A stretch of 64,000 nucleotides of DNA, from assembly GCA_035638075.1 (NCBI GenBank), contig DASRAU010000027.1, positions 108,000 to 171,999 on the forward strand, given 5' to 3'. Of this stretch, positions 44,984 through 53,156 are shown one piece after another. The number at the start of each line of letters is the position of its first letter. Positions within the stretch are counted from its first letter, which is position 1. Made by a program: the position numbers and the translations under genes. The notes beneath the pieces were generated by a model. That model had not been told where the DNA came from. It did not search any database and saw only the letters and a program-made list of their open reading frames with translations. Source of the stretch: DASRAU01 sp035638075. Its GTDB lineage: Bacteria > Acidobacteriota > Polarisedimenticolia > Gp22-AA2.

Positions 44984-45709
44984 TCAGCGCGGAAGAGCAG
45001 GTTTGCGCGACCTGAGTGTTCCGGCCGCCGCCTGCAGGCGCGCCTTTACCACCGCCCCGGCAATGCGGAAGCTGTCCACGAGCGGACGGTAGTGGCTCGT
45101 GGCGCGGCCGTCCGGCTCTCCCAGGGCGATGCGCACGCAGCGCACCTCGAGGCCGAGCCGCGCGGCGCGCACCACGATGGCGCTCTCCGCTTCGAAGCGC
45201 GCCTCGGGAAAGCCGGCGCGATCGACGACCCGCCGCGTGTAGTAGCGGAAGCCGCTCTGCACGTCCTCGAACCGCTGTCCCGCGAACCACGAGATCGCCC
45301 GTGATGACGAGCGGTTGCTGGTGCGGCGCATCGGGTGCATCGCCTCGAAGAGGTGCGCCCGGCTGCCGATGACGAGATCCGCGCCGCCGTCCGCCCCGGC
45401 CACCTCGAGCAGGCGCGGGATTTCCTCCGGCAGGTGCTGGCCGTCGGCATCGAGCGTGACGACGGCGTCGAAACCGCGGTCGAACAGGTCGTCGAACGCG
45501 GTGCGCAGCGCCCGCCCCTTGCCGAGGTTGCGCCCATGGCGCAGCACCCGCGCCCCCGCCTCCGCCGCGCGGGCGGAGGTGGCATCGCTCGAGCCGTCGT
45601 CCACGACGAGCACTTCGTGGCACAGGCGCCGCGTCCCGCGCACGACGTCACCGATGGTGCCGGCCGCTTCATAGGCGGGGATGGCGACCGCATAACGTCT
45701 CTCCGTCAC
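44984..45709 (-). CDS. Family 2 glycosyltransferase (dolichyl-phosphate mannosyltransferase-like)
   Basis: The 241-residue product starts at GTG 45709 in a GTGA overlap with the ketosynthase-like gene. GT-A fold motifs: VAIPAYEAAGTIGDVV, VLVVDDGSSDATS, GKGRALRTAFDD, VVTLDADGQH (the DxD-type metal site) and SGFRYYTRRV. It transfers a sugar from a nucleotide-sugar to an acceptor, probably lipid-linked or the product of this locus. No C-terminal membrane helices. Glycosyltransferases of this family accompany aryl-polyene and similar loci. Confidence 0.88.
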   Translation of the reverse strand: MTERRYAVAIPAYEAAGTIGDVVRGTRRLCHEVLVVDDGSSDATSARAAEAGARVLRHGRNLGKGRALRTAFDDLFDRGFDAVVTLDADGQHLPEEIPRLLEVAGADGGADLVIGSRAHLFEAMHPMRRTSNRSSSRAISWFAGQRFEDVQSGFRYYTRRVVDRAGFPEARFEAESAIVVRAARLGLEVRCVRIALGEPDGRATSHYRPLVDSFRIAGAVVKARLQAAAGTLRSRKPALPR

Positions 45710-46926
45710 GGGCGCTCCAGGACGAGCCAGGAGGCGCTGCCCCCCGCGGCGAGGCTCGTGACCAGCATGGTGCGCGCGTCGCCGGGAATGGGACCTTGGT
45801 GCGGAGCGAGGCCGCAGGCCTCGTCGGACTCGGCATACCAGGAGGCATCCCAAGCCCCTCGTTCTTCGACCGCGAGGATCGCCGCGGCGAGGAAGGCCCC
45901 GCCGTACTCGCCGGTCACCGCCTTGGGCGTGACGATCGGCGGCAGAGGTCTCGCGCCCCACGCGGCGCGCAGGACCTGCGCCTCGAGCCGGTCACCGTGG
46001 CGGCTGCCCGACGCCCCCGAGACGATGAGATCGATCCGCTCCGGCGCGAGCCCGAGCCGCTCGAGTCCGCGGCCGAGCGCACGCGCGAGCGGGGCGGCGC
46101 CGCGTCCCCAGCCGCCGGCGGGAGCGGTCGCGTCGAAGGCGGAGAAGCCGCCGAGAACCCGCGCCCGGATCGCCGCGCCGCGGCGGACGGCCTCGTCTTC
46201 GTTCTCGAGGACCAGGAAGGTCGCTCCCTCGGCGGCGTGGTAGCCGTCCCGGCGTCTGTCGAAGGGACGTCCCCGCTCTCCCGCGGCCTCGTTCCGCGGG
46301 GGCCGCGCCAGCGCGCCGAGCCGGTCGAGGAAGGCGTGCACCACCGGCGGCAGCTCCTCCACGGCGCCGGCGATCGCCCGCCGCGCCCGCCCGGCCTCGA
46401 TCTCGGAGGCGCCGCGCGCCACCGCCCGCAGCGGCCCTGCCTCGCCCTGCGCCAGGGCGAAGCTCGGTCCGCCGGCGCCGGCGGCGACGTTGACCTGCGC
46501 CACCGCCGCGTTCGCGACGCACTCGCTGAACAGCATCGGCGACGCGGCCGCCGGCCCCTCGTCGAGAATCTGATCGAACAGGCGCGTCGTGAACGAGGCC
46601 GGCCCGAACACGCTCGCGGCCACGACCGCGGTCTCGGGATCGATGGTCTCTCCGCGCAAGAGACCGGCCTCGGCCAGCGCCTGCCCGGCGGCGGCGATGG
46701 CGAAGCGGGACGGCGGGCTCATGCGCCGGGTGTCCCGCCCGCGCAGCGCCTCCGCGACCACGGCCGGGTCCACGAGCCCCGCGCGCCGCGCGCCCCCTTC
46801 CGGCCGCCAGCCCTCGGCGGCCGGGATTTCCGTCAACCGCGGCGTCCCGCGCATCAGGTCAGCGAGGAGCGCCGCGCGCCCGGCGCCGCTGGCGCTGACG
46901 GTCCCGAGGCCGGTCACCGCGATCAC
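45706..46926 (-). CDS. Ketosynthase-like chain-length-factor protein
   Basis: The 406-residue product begins at GTG 46926 (IAVTGLGTVSASGAG) in a GTGA overlap with the active ketosynthase. The fold is complete (AEGATFLVLENEDEA, PKAVTGEYGGAFLAAA), but the nucleophile region reads LAQGEAG instead of ACxSG, the first catalytic His is in a diverged SGASGSRHGD and the second is replaced (TGEYG for GH). It cannot condense. A Gln near the lost Cys recalls chain-length factors of type II polyketide synthases. It most likely forms a heterodimer with the preceding gene's product. Confidence 0.8.
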   Translation of the reverse strand: MIAVTGLGTVSASGAGRAALLADLMRGTPRLTEIPAAEGWRPEGGARRAGLVDPAVVAEALRGRDTRRMSPPSRFAIAAAGQALAEAGLLRGETIDPETAVVAASVFGPASFTTRLFDQILDEGPAAASPMLFSECVANAAVAQVNVAAGAGGPSFALAQGEAGPLRAVARGASEIEAGRARRAIAGAVEELPPVVHAFLDRLGALARPPRNEAAGERGRPFDRRRDGYHAAEGATFLVLENEDEAVRRGAAIRARVLGGFSAFDATAPAGGWGRGAAPLARALGRGLERLGLAPERIDLIVSGASGSRHGDRLEAQVLRAAWGARPLPPIVTPKAVTGEYGGAFLAAAILAVEERGAWDASWYAESDEACGLAPHQGPIPGDARTMLVTSLAAGGSASWLVLERP

Positions 46927-48170
46927 GCCGTCTCCCCCGGGTGGGCCACGCACAACGCCGCGTTGACGCCGCCGAAGCCCAGGTTGATCGACAGTGCCGC
47001 GCCGACTTTTTCGGCGCGCGCCTCCTGCGCCAGCCGGACCGGTGTTTCCGGATCGATGGCGCCGCCGCCGGGGGCGGGCTGCAGGCGCTGGCGCGCGATG
47101 GCGAGCACCGTCGCCACCGCCTCGACCGCCCCGGCCCCGCCGAGCACGTGGCCGACGCTGCCCTTGGTCACCGCCAGCGGCACGTCCGACGCGACCGCCC
47201 CGAGCGCCCGCCGCAGGGCCGCGAACTCGGCCCGGTCGTTGAGCGGCGTGCCGGTGCCGTGCGTGTTGATGAGCGCGACCTCGGACGGCGGGCGTCCCGC
47301 CTCGTCGAGCGCCCGCGTGATGGCCCGCGCCGCCCCCTCTCCGTCCGGACGCGGTGCCGTCATGTGATGGGCGTCGGCCGACGCGCCGGCCCCGGCGCAC
47401 TCCGCCAGGATCGCCGCGCCGCGGCGGCGCGCGTCGTCCAGCCGCTCGAGGACGAGCACGCCGGCCCCTTCCCCGAGCGACATGCCGGCGCGGTCGGCGC
47501 GGAAGGGACGACACGGGGAGGCATCCACGGCACGCAGCGAGTTGAACCCGCCATAGGTGACGCGCGCCAGGCTGTCGGCGCCGCCGGCGAAGGCGACCTT
47601 GACCTCCCCGCGGCGGAGCGCATCGATGGCGGCGCCGATCGCCAGCGTCCCCGAGGCGCAGGCGGAGCAGACCGTTTCGACGGGACCGTCCGCGCCGAGG
47701 AGGCGCGCCACCGCTTCCGCGGGGCGTTGCACCAGGTGACGCCGGATCGGACCGCGCGGCGCGCGCGCCAGCCGCCCGCGCCGGTGCGACTCGTACACCC
47801 GCTCGCACTCGTAGAGGCCGCCGGTGCTGCCGCCGAAAAAGACTCCGGCGCCCTCGCCGGTGCTCGCGTCGAACGGCAGGCCGGAGGCTGCCGCCGCTTC
47901 ACGCGCCGCGGCCACGGCGTAGCGATCGGCCAGCGACATCGCTCCCCAGCCGGTGACCCGCCGCACCGCGGCGGGCGCCGCCGGCGCCTCCGCGGCGATC
48001 CGGGTCGGGTACGCGGTGGCGTCGAAGCGCGTCAGGGGCGCGATGGCGGTGCGGCCCGAGGCGAGCCCCGCCTCCAGCGCCGCCATCCCCCAGCCGAAGC
48101 CGGTCACCGCGCCGAGGCCGGTGACGGCGACACGGGGACGCTTGAGATCCGCGAGGGTTCCGGAGGACAT
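46923..48170 (-). CDS. Beta-ketoacyl-ACP synthase (KS-alpha-like), active
   Basis: The 415-residue product starts at ATG 48170 with AGG 8 bases upstream. The triad is intact: TVCSACASGTLAI, NTHGTGTPLND and GSVGHVLGGAGA. The GVFFGGSTGGLYECE segment and overall pattern are those of FabF-like and type II PKS KS subunits. It condenses malonyl units with a growing acyl chain. It heads the operon KS, KS-like, GT2 with four-base overlaps and is divergent from the AMP-ligase. A second, separate KS plus KS-like pair lies 6 kb away at 38818-41044. Confidence 0.9.
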   Translation of the reverse strand: MSSGTLADLKRPRVAVTGLGAVTGFGWGMAALEAGLASGRTAIAPLTRFDATAYPTRIAAEAPAAPAAVRRVTGWGAMSLADRYAVAAAREAAAASGLPFDASTGEGAGVFFGGSTGGLYECERVYESHRRGRLARAPRGPIRRHLVQRPAEAVARLLGADGPVETVCSACASGTLAIGAAIDALRRGEVKVAFAGGADSLARVTYGGFNSLRAVDASPCRPFRADRAGMSLGEGAGVLVLERLDDARRRGAAILAECAGAGASADAHHMTAPRPDGEGAARAITRALDEAGRPPSEVALINTHGTGTPLNDRAEFAALRRALGAVASDVPLAVTKGSVGHVLGGAGAVEAVATVLAIARQRLQPAPGGGAIDPETPVRLAQEARAEKVGAALSINLGFGGVNAALCVAHPGETA

Positions 48171-48225
48171 CGTTCGACCTGTGATTTGGCGCAAGAGAGT
48201 CGTGATGAGGCGAGGCATGCTAGCA

Positions 48226-48239
48226 CACGCATTTGCGTG
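48226..48239. promoter_or_regulatory. Inverted repeat CACGCA-TT-TGCGTG in a divergent promoter region
   Basis: A 14-bp near-perfect palindrome in the 87-base gap between the ketosynthase (minus) and AMP-ligase (plus). A plus-strand TAGAAT (48243-48248) and a minus-strand TGC-TAGCAT element flank it. It is a candidate operator for joint control of both arms of the locus. Confidence 0.35.
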
Positions 48240-48257
48240 CGATAGAATCGCCGCACA

Positions 48258-49754
48258 GTGCGATCCTCCGGGTCCGACCCCATCGTCGCCGCGTTCGATC
48301 GACTGGCGCGGCGGCACGGCGACCAACCGCTCGTCCTGTCCTCATCCGCCACCGTCACGGTCGCGGCGATCGACGCGATGGCGCGTGCCCTGGCGCGGCC
48401 GCTCACGGGCGCCCGGCTGCCCGCGGGAGCGCCAGTCGGCCTGCGCGGTGGCAATGGCGTCGGGTTTCTCGCGGGCCTGCTCGCCTGCCGCCGCGCGGGA
48501 CATCCGGTGGCGCTGTTCGACGCCGGAGTCACGGCCGGCGAACGACGGGTCACGGCGCGGCACCTCGGGCTCGCCGCCATCCTGCACGCACCTCCGGGGG
48601 TGCACGCCCTGGCGGGTCCCGGCCGCGGCGCTCCCCGCCGCGGGGGCGGCGCGTTCCGGCTGGCGCGCCTGTCCGGGCGAGGCCGCGCGTCCGCGCGCGA
48701 CGCGGGACCGGGCGCGCTCCTGCCCGCCTCGACAGCCGTGATCAAGCTGACCTCAGGCTCGAGCGGCCGCCCTCGCGGCGTCGCCTGCTCGGCCGAGGCG
48801 CTCCTCGCCGACGACGAGGCGATTCGCGCTGGAATGGGAATCGGCGAGGGCGATCGTTTGGTGGCGGCGGTCCCGTTCGCCCACAGCTACGGCCTGTCGT
48901 CCCTCGTCGTGCCGGCGCTGACACGTGGTCTGCCGCTTCTCGTCCCCGACGCCGGCGTGCCGCTCGCGCCGTGGCTCCTGGCGCAGAAGCTTGGCGGCAC
49001 GGTCCTGCCCACCGTCCCGGCATTCGCCGCCGGGCTGGTGGCCCTCGCCGACGGCCCGGCCTGGCCCGCGACGCTGCGGCTCCTCATCACCGCCGGAGCA
49101 CCGCTCCGGCCCGAAACCGCCGCGCGCCTGCGACAGCGCTACGACCGGAGTGCCCACGTCTTCTACGGCGCGAGCGAAGTCGGCGGCATCGCCTACGACC
49201 CGTCGGGCGAGGCGGGCGAGCGCGGCACCGTCGGGGCCCCGCTCCCGGGCGTGCGCCTGCGGCTGGAGCCGGTGGCCGGCGCCGGCCGCGGCGCCGGGCG
49301 CCTCGTCGTGCGCTCGGGTTCGGCCGCTCTCTCCTACCTTCCCGACCCGGACGACGCGCTGCGCGACGGGCGCTTCGTCACGTCGGACCTGGCGCGGCGT
49401 CACGGCGACGAGGTGGAGCTGCTCGGTCGGCTCGACGCGCTCATCAACGTGCGCGGCCGCAAGATCGATCCGCATGAGGTCGAGCGCCACATCGCGCGCC
49501 TGCGCCCGGTGCGCGACGTGGTCGTCCACGCCGTCGCGGCGCCCGGAGGCGGGGAGCCACGGGTGCGCGCGGTCGTCGCCTGCGCCCCCGAAGCTCTCGA
49601 CGGCGAGGCGATCCGCCGCTGGTGCCGCGGCCGCCTGGGGGACCACAAGGTGCCGCGCGAGGTGCTCATCGTTGCGGCACTGCCGCTGACGGCGCGCGGG
49701 AAGATCGATCGCGAGGCGGTGACCCGCCTGCCGTCGCGGAGAATCGATGGCTGA
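48258..49754 (+). CDS. AMP-dependent acyl-CoA synthetase/ligase family enzyme
   Basis: The 498-residue product starts at GTG 48258. Adenylation landmarks: KLTSGSSGRPRGVA (phosphate loop), FYGASEVGGIAYDP, TSDLARRHGDEVELLGRLDALINVRGRKIDP in pieces (hinge and C-domain) and the final catalytic Lys in TARGKIDRE. It activates a carboxylic acid as adenylate and transfers it to CoA or a carrier protein. In aryl-polyene loci such a ligase loads an aromatic starter; this role is inferred from neighbours. The stop overlaps the deacetylase gene by 8 bases. Confidence 0.88.
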   Translation: MRSSGSDPIVAAFDRLARRHGDQPLVLSSSATVTVAAIDAMARALARPLTGARLPAGAPVGLRGGNGVGFLAGLLACRRAGHPVALFDAGVTAGERRVTARHLGLAAILHAPPGVHALAGPGRGAPRRGGGAFRLARLSGRGRASARDAGPGALLPASTAVIKLTSGSSGRPRGVACSAEALLADDEAIRAGMGIGEGDRLVAAVPFAHSYGLSSLVVPALTRGLPLLVPDAGVPLAPWLLAQKLGGTVLPTVPAFAAGLVALADGPAWPATLRLLITAGAPLRPETAARLRQRYDRSAHVFYGASEVGGIAYDPSGEAGERGTVGAPLPGVRLRLEPVAGAGRGAGRLVVRSGSAALSYLPDPDDALRDGRFVTSDLARRHGDEVELLGRLDALINVRGRKIDPHEVERHIARLRPVRDVVVHAVAAPGGGEPRVRAVVACAPEALDGEAIRRWCRGRLGDHKVPREVLIVAALPLTARGKIDREAVTRLPSRRIDG

Positions 49755-50559
49755 CGGTCAGTCGCCGTTCTTCGTCCGGCTCTCGGCCGGCCTGCACGTC
49801 GCCGCCGGGGCGCTCCTCGTCGCCGATCCGCGCGCCTGGCCGCTCGTCGTGGCGACGATCATCCCCGACCATCTGCTGCTGACGTGGGGCAGCCTCAGGC
49901 CTCAGAGCACCCTCGTCGGCGCCAACCTGCGCCGCCTGCCCGCGCCGGCCGCGCGCACGGTGGCGCTGACCTTCGACGACGGTCCCGACCCCGCCACCAC
50001 GCCGCGGGTGCTCGATCTCCTCGAAGCGAAGGGAGCGCGCGCGTCGTTTTTCTGCGTCGGCCGCAAGGCGGAGCGGCATCCCGCGCTGGTCGAGGAGATC
50101 GCCCGCCGCGGGCACCGGGTGGAGAACCATTCCTTCGCGCATTCGAACGGCTTCTGCATGCTCCCTCCCGGAGCGATGGGGCGCGACATCGACCGGGCGC
50201 AGTCGCTCCTGGCGCGCCTGACGGGCCGGGAGCCGCGCTACTTCCGCGCTCCGGCGGGCCTGCGGAGCCCGTGGCTCGACGGGCTCCTGCGCGAGCGGGA
50301 CCTGACGCTCGTGAGCTGGACGCGGCGCGGGCTCGACACCGTCTCGCGCCGGCCCGAGCGCGTCACCGGGCGTCTCCTGCGCGATCTCGCCGCGGGGGAC
50401 ATCCTGGTGCTCCATGACGGCGGGCACGGAGCCGCGACCGGGGCGGCGCCGCGCTCCACCGGGCTCGAAGCGCTGCCGCGGCTTCTCGAGGCCGTGGCCT
50501 CGGCGGGCCTGCGCATCGCTCCCTTGCCTTCACCGGCGGAGGCCGCCGTTGCCGTCTGA
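49747..50559 (+). CDS. Polysaccharide deacetylase family protein
   Basis: The 270-residue product has an N-terminal hydrophobic part (LHVAAGALLVADPRAWPLVVATII) and the NodB domain: VALTFDDGPDPATT (metal Asp pair), RASFFCVGRKAERHP, HRVENHSFAHSN (metal His pair), RAPAGLRSPW and DILVLHDGGHG. It removes acetyl groups from a glycan or related N/O-acetylated substrate, probably at the inner membrane. It overlaps the ligase upstream and the DUF2062 gene downstream, so it belongs to the operon. Confidence 0.88.
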   Translation: MADGQSPFFVRLSAGLHVAAGALLVADPRAWPLVVATIIPDHLLLTWGSLRPQSTLVGANLRRLPAPAARTVALTFDDGPDPATTPRVLDLLEAKGARASFFCVGRKAERHPALVEEIARRGHRVENHSFAHSNGFCMLPPGAMGRDIDRAQSLLARLTGREPRYFRAPAGLRSPWLDGLLRERDLTLVSWTRRGLDTVSRRPERVTGRLLRDLAAGDILVLHDGGHGAATGAAPRSTGLEALPRLLEAVASAGLRIAPLPSPAEAAVAV

Positions 50560-51988
50560 GCCGCCGTCGCCGACCTCTCCGCCGTCGCGGCGCTGGACGC
50601 GGCAGCGCCTGCACGGGCACCTGCGCGAGCTGCACCGGACGCTGCGGACCGAGGGAGACACCCCGCCTCGGCAGGCGGCCGCCGTGGCGCTGGGCGCGTT
50701 CATCGGCTGCACTCCGATCTACGGCACGCACCTGCTGCTCTGCCTGCCGCTGGCGCGGCTCTTCCGGCTGAACCGTCTCGTGACGTATCTCGCGGCGCAC
50801 ATCAACAACCCGCTCACGGCGCCCTGGCTCCTGGCGTTTTCCTACGGGCTCGGCCACCGTTTCTTCGAAGGAGCCTGGCCGCCCCTCAGCTTCCAGAGGC
50901 TCGTCGACCAGGGGGCGATGGCGTTCGGCCGCGACCTCCTCGTCGGGAGTCTCATCCTCGGCTCGATCCTCGCGCCGATCCTCGGGCTCGCCGCCTACGC
51001 CATCGCGCGGCGGCGGGAGCGCGACCCGGAGTGGTCCGCGCTCGTGGAAGCGACCGCCCTGCGCTACGGCCACGGCTCGCCGTTCGACTGGGAGTTCGTG
51101 CGCGGCAAGCTGCGCGGGGACCCGGTCTACCGGGCGCTCCTCGATCGCCTCGCGAGTTTCCACGGCGGCCGCCTCGTCGATCTCGGGTGCGGCCGCGGCA
51201 TCGCGATGGCGCTCCTGCACACCGCGCGGTCGCGCGCCGGGGCGTCGACTCGGGACCTCGAGCTTTTCGGCATCGAGGGACGTCCGCGCATCGCCGGCAT
51301 CGCCGCCAGGGCGCTCGAGGGTGTGGCGCGCATCGAGGCGGCCGATCTCGCCGCCTTCGAGCCGCCGCGCGCGGACCGGGTGCTGCTCATCGACGTCCTG
51401 CACTATCTCGACGCGGCCGCGCAGGAGGACCTGGTGCGGCGGGTGCTGCGAAACCTGTCCCCCGGCGGCGCGGTCTACCTGCGCGAGGCGGACGCCGGAG
51501 CCGGGATGCGCTTCGTCATGACGCGCGCCGGGGAGCGGCTCGCTGCGCTCCTGCGCGGGCGGGTGCGGCAGCGCTTCCACTACCGCAGCGCCGCCGACTG
51601 GATGCGCCTCTTCGAGACCGCCGGGACAGGGCTGCGCGTCTCCTGCGTGCCGGCGCGCGAGGGGACGCCGTTCGGGAACGTGCTGATCGAGGCGGCGCGG
51701 CCGGAGCAGCCGGCCGGACCTTCAGTGGGACTCGGAGGCGGTCGGCGACGCGGTGAGGAGCGACCAGCCGGTGCGGCGCCTGACGATCGGGGTCACCTTC
51801 TGGACCTTCATGAAGAACTCGAACATGGCCATGCGCCACTTCAGCGACCACGTCAGGTCCGGGAAGACGTTGCCGGTCAGGACCGAGTTGACCGCCGAGT
51901 GCAGCCGGAACGGCCCGAGGTTGTGCAGGAACAGCTCGCGGAAGGTGTGGTGGTAGAACCCGCGCACCAGCCGGAAGAAGGAGGATGA
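50549..51988 (+). CDS. DUF2062 domain fused to SAM-dependent methyltransferase
   Basis: The product starts at TTG 50549, overlapping the deacetylase end. Residues about 20-160 are a DUF2062 membrane domain (AAAVALGAFIGCTPIYGTHLLLCLPL, in parts, and NNPLTAPWLLAFSYGLGHRFF). Residues about 185-385 are a class I methyltransferase (LVDLGCGRGIAMALL, LFGIEGRPRIAG, VLLIDVLHYLD). The ORF then continues for about 90 codons antisense to the halogenase-like gene; that tail (GGRRRGEERPAGAAPDDRG) has no protein character, so the native protein should end near residue 395. The methyl acceptor is unknown. The fusion of a DUF2062 and a methyltransferase in one chain is unusual to me. Confidence 0.8.
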   Translation: MPSEPPSPTSPPSRRWTRQRLHGHLRELHRTLRTEGDTPPRQAAAVALGAFIGCTPIYGTHLLLCLPLARLFRLNRLVTYLAAHINNPLTAPWLLAFSYGLGHRFFEGAWPPLSFQRLVDQGAMAFGRDLLVGSLILGSILAPILGLAAYAIARRRERDPEWSALVEATALRYGHGSPFDWEFVRGKLRGDPVYRALLDRLASFHGGRLVDLGCGRGIAMALLHTARSRAGASTRDLELFGIEGRPRIAGIAARALEGVARIEAADLAAFEPPRADRVLLIDVLHYLDAAAQEDLVRRVLRNLSPGGAVYLREADAGAGMRFVMTRAGERLAALLRGRVRQRFHYRSAADWMRLFETAGTGLRVSCVPAREGTPFGNVLIEAARPEQPAGPSVGLGGGRRRGEERPAGAAPDDRGHLLDLHEELEHGHAPLQRPRQVREDVAGQDRVDRRVQPERPEVVQEQLAEGVVVEPAHQPEEGG

Positions 51989-53014
51989 TCCCGCTTCGAC
52001 GAAGCGGCAGTATTGCCGGCGCGCCCGGGCCCGGCTGATCTTCCCCGCCTCGATCGCCACGATCGTCTCGATCGCCTCGTTCGCCGTCATCATCCCCAGC
52101 GTGACGCCCGTCGAGAAGATGGGATCGACGAACGTGGCGGCGTCCCCGACCATGAAGTAGCCCGGCCCCGCGAACGGCCTGCAGGTGTAGGAGAAATCGG
52201 CCGAGACCCAGGTCTCCTTCGGGAACACGGCGTTCTCGGTCCACTTCTTCGGCAGGGGGCTGCGCTCGATGCCCCAGAAGACCAGCTGGTCGGCCGGCAC
52301 GTCGACTTTCTTCGCCACCTCGGCGCTCAGCACCAGCCCGATGCTGGTGCGCTTCTCGTCGAGCGGGATGAACCAGAACCAGCCTTCATCGCACATGAGG
52401 ATCTGCGGGTAGCCGCCGAGGACGCCGGCCGGCCGCCAGACGTTCTCGAAGTGTCCGTACGACGCGACCTTCTTGAGGTCGGGGAGCATGCGGCGCACTC
52501 CCAGGTGCCGGCCGACGACCGCCCCCTGGCCGCTGGCGTCGATGAGCCACCGGCCGGTGATGTTGCGCTGCACGCCTCCCTGCTCGACCAGGAGCTCGAC
52601 GTGTCCCTCCTCCAGCCGAACGATCTGCCGCACCGTGACGTTCTCGTGCATCTCCGACCCCGCCTCACGGGCCGTGCGGCAGAGGAAATCATCCAGCGGT
52701 CCGCGCTCGATGTTGAGGGTCTCGTGGTTCACCGGCAGGAAGCCACGGGCGAAGTGGTAGTCGGTCGTGCTCGTCTCGTGCGCGAAGGCGAACGAGCCAC
52801 CGACCTTGTGGACGTGCGGCAGCGCCTTGATCCCGTCCTCGAGCCCCAGCTTGCGGGCGAGGGTCCACATGCGCGGGAGGAGCGACTCGCCGATGTGGAA
52901 GCGCGGATGACGTCCCTTCTCGAAGGCGGCCGCCTTCAGCCCGAGCTGCGCCGAGCGCAGCGCCGCAACGGCGCCCGCCGGACCGCCGCCGATGATGAGA
53001 ACGTCGTAGTCCAT
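51722..53014 (-). CDS. Flavin-dependent halogenase-like oxidoreductase
   Basis: The 430-residue product starts at ATG 53014. It has GGGPAG (residues 9-14) for FAD, RFHIGESLLP (38-47), a Lys in HKVGGSF (K70) at the place of the catalytic lysine, the W212-x-W214-x-I-P halogenase motif (GWFWFIP) and F295-x2-P298-x2-S301-x-G303, the second signature of the family. All sequence marks of flavin-dependent halogenases are therefore present; related monooxygenases share some. It would need a flavin reductase. In xanthomonadin and flexirubin loci such an enzyme halogenates the aromatic ring; here the substrate is unknown. The 3' end is overlapped by 267 bases of the convergent ORF. Confidence 0.85.
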   Translation of the reverse strand: MDYDVLIIGGGPAGAVAALRSAQLGLKAAAFEKGRHPRFHIGESLLPRMWTLARKLGLEDGIKALPHVHKVGGSFAFAHETSTTDYHFARGFLPVNHETLNIERGPLDDFLCRTAREAGSEMHENVTVRQIVRLEEGHVELLVEQGGVQRNITGRWLIDASGQGAVVGRHLGVRRMLPDLKKVASYGHFENVWRPAGVLGGYPQILMCDEGWFWFIPLDEKRTSIGLVLSAEVAKKVDVPADQLVFWGIERSPLPKKWTENAVFPKETWVSADFSYTCRPFAGPGYFMVGDAATFVDPIFSTGVTLGMMTANEAIETIVAIEAGKISRARARRQYCRFVEAGSSSFFRLVRGFYHHTFRELFLHNLGPFRLHSAVNSVLTGNVFPDLTWSLKWRMAMFEFFMKVQKVTPIVRRRTGWSLLTASPTASESH

Positions 53015-53156
53015 GGCCGGCGAGGATACCGGCGGGGCGCCGGCGAAACAAGGGGGAACGCGGTCGGCCCCGCCGCGGGCCGCGGCGCCCCGGCGGTGGT
53101 GTATCCTGCCGCCTTTCCCCGGGCAGACCACCGCCGAACGGACGGCTCGGAACAAC

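Noticed and set aside
45706..47808. 700-codon ketosynthase ORF read as a fusion protein
   Set aside because: Only the part from GTG 46926 has ketosynthase sequence; the upstream 294 codons are an out-of-frame shadow of the preceding active ketosynthase.
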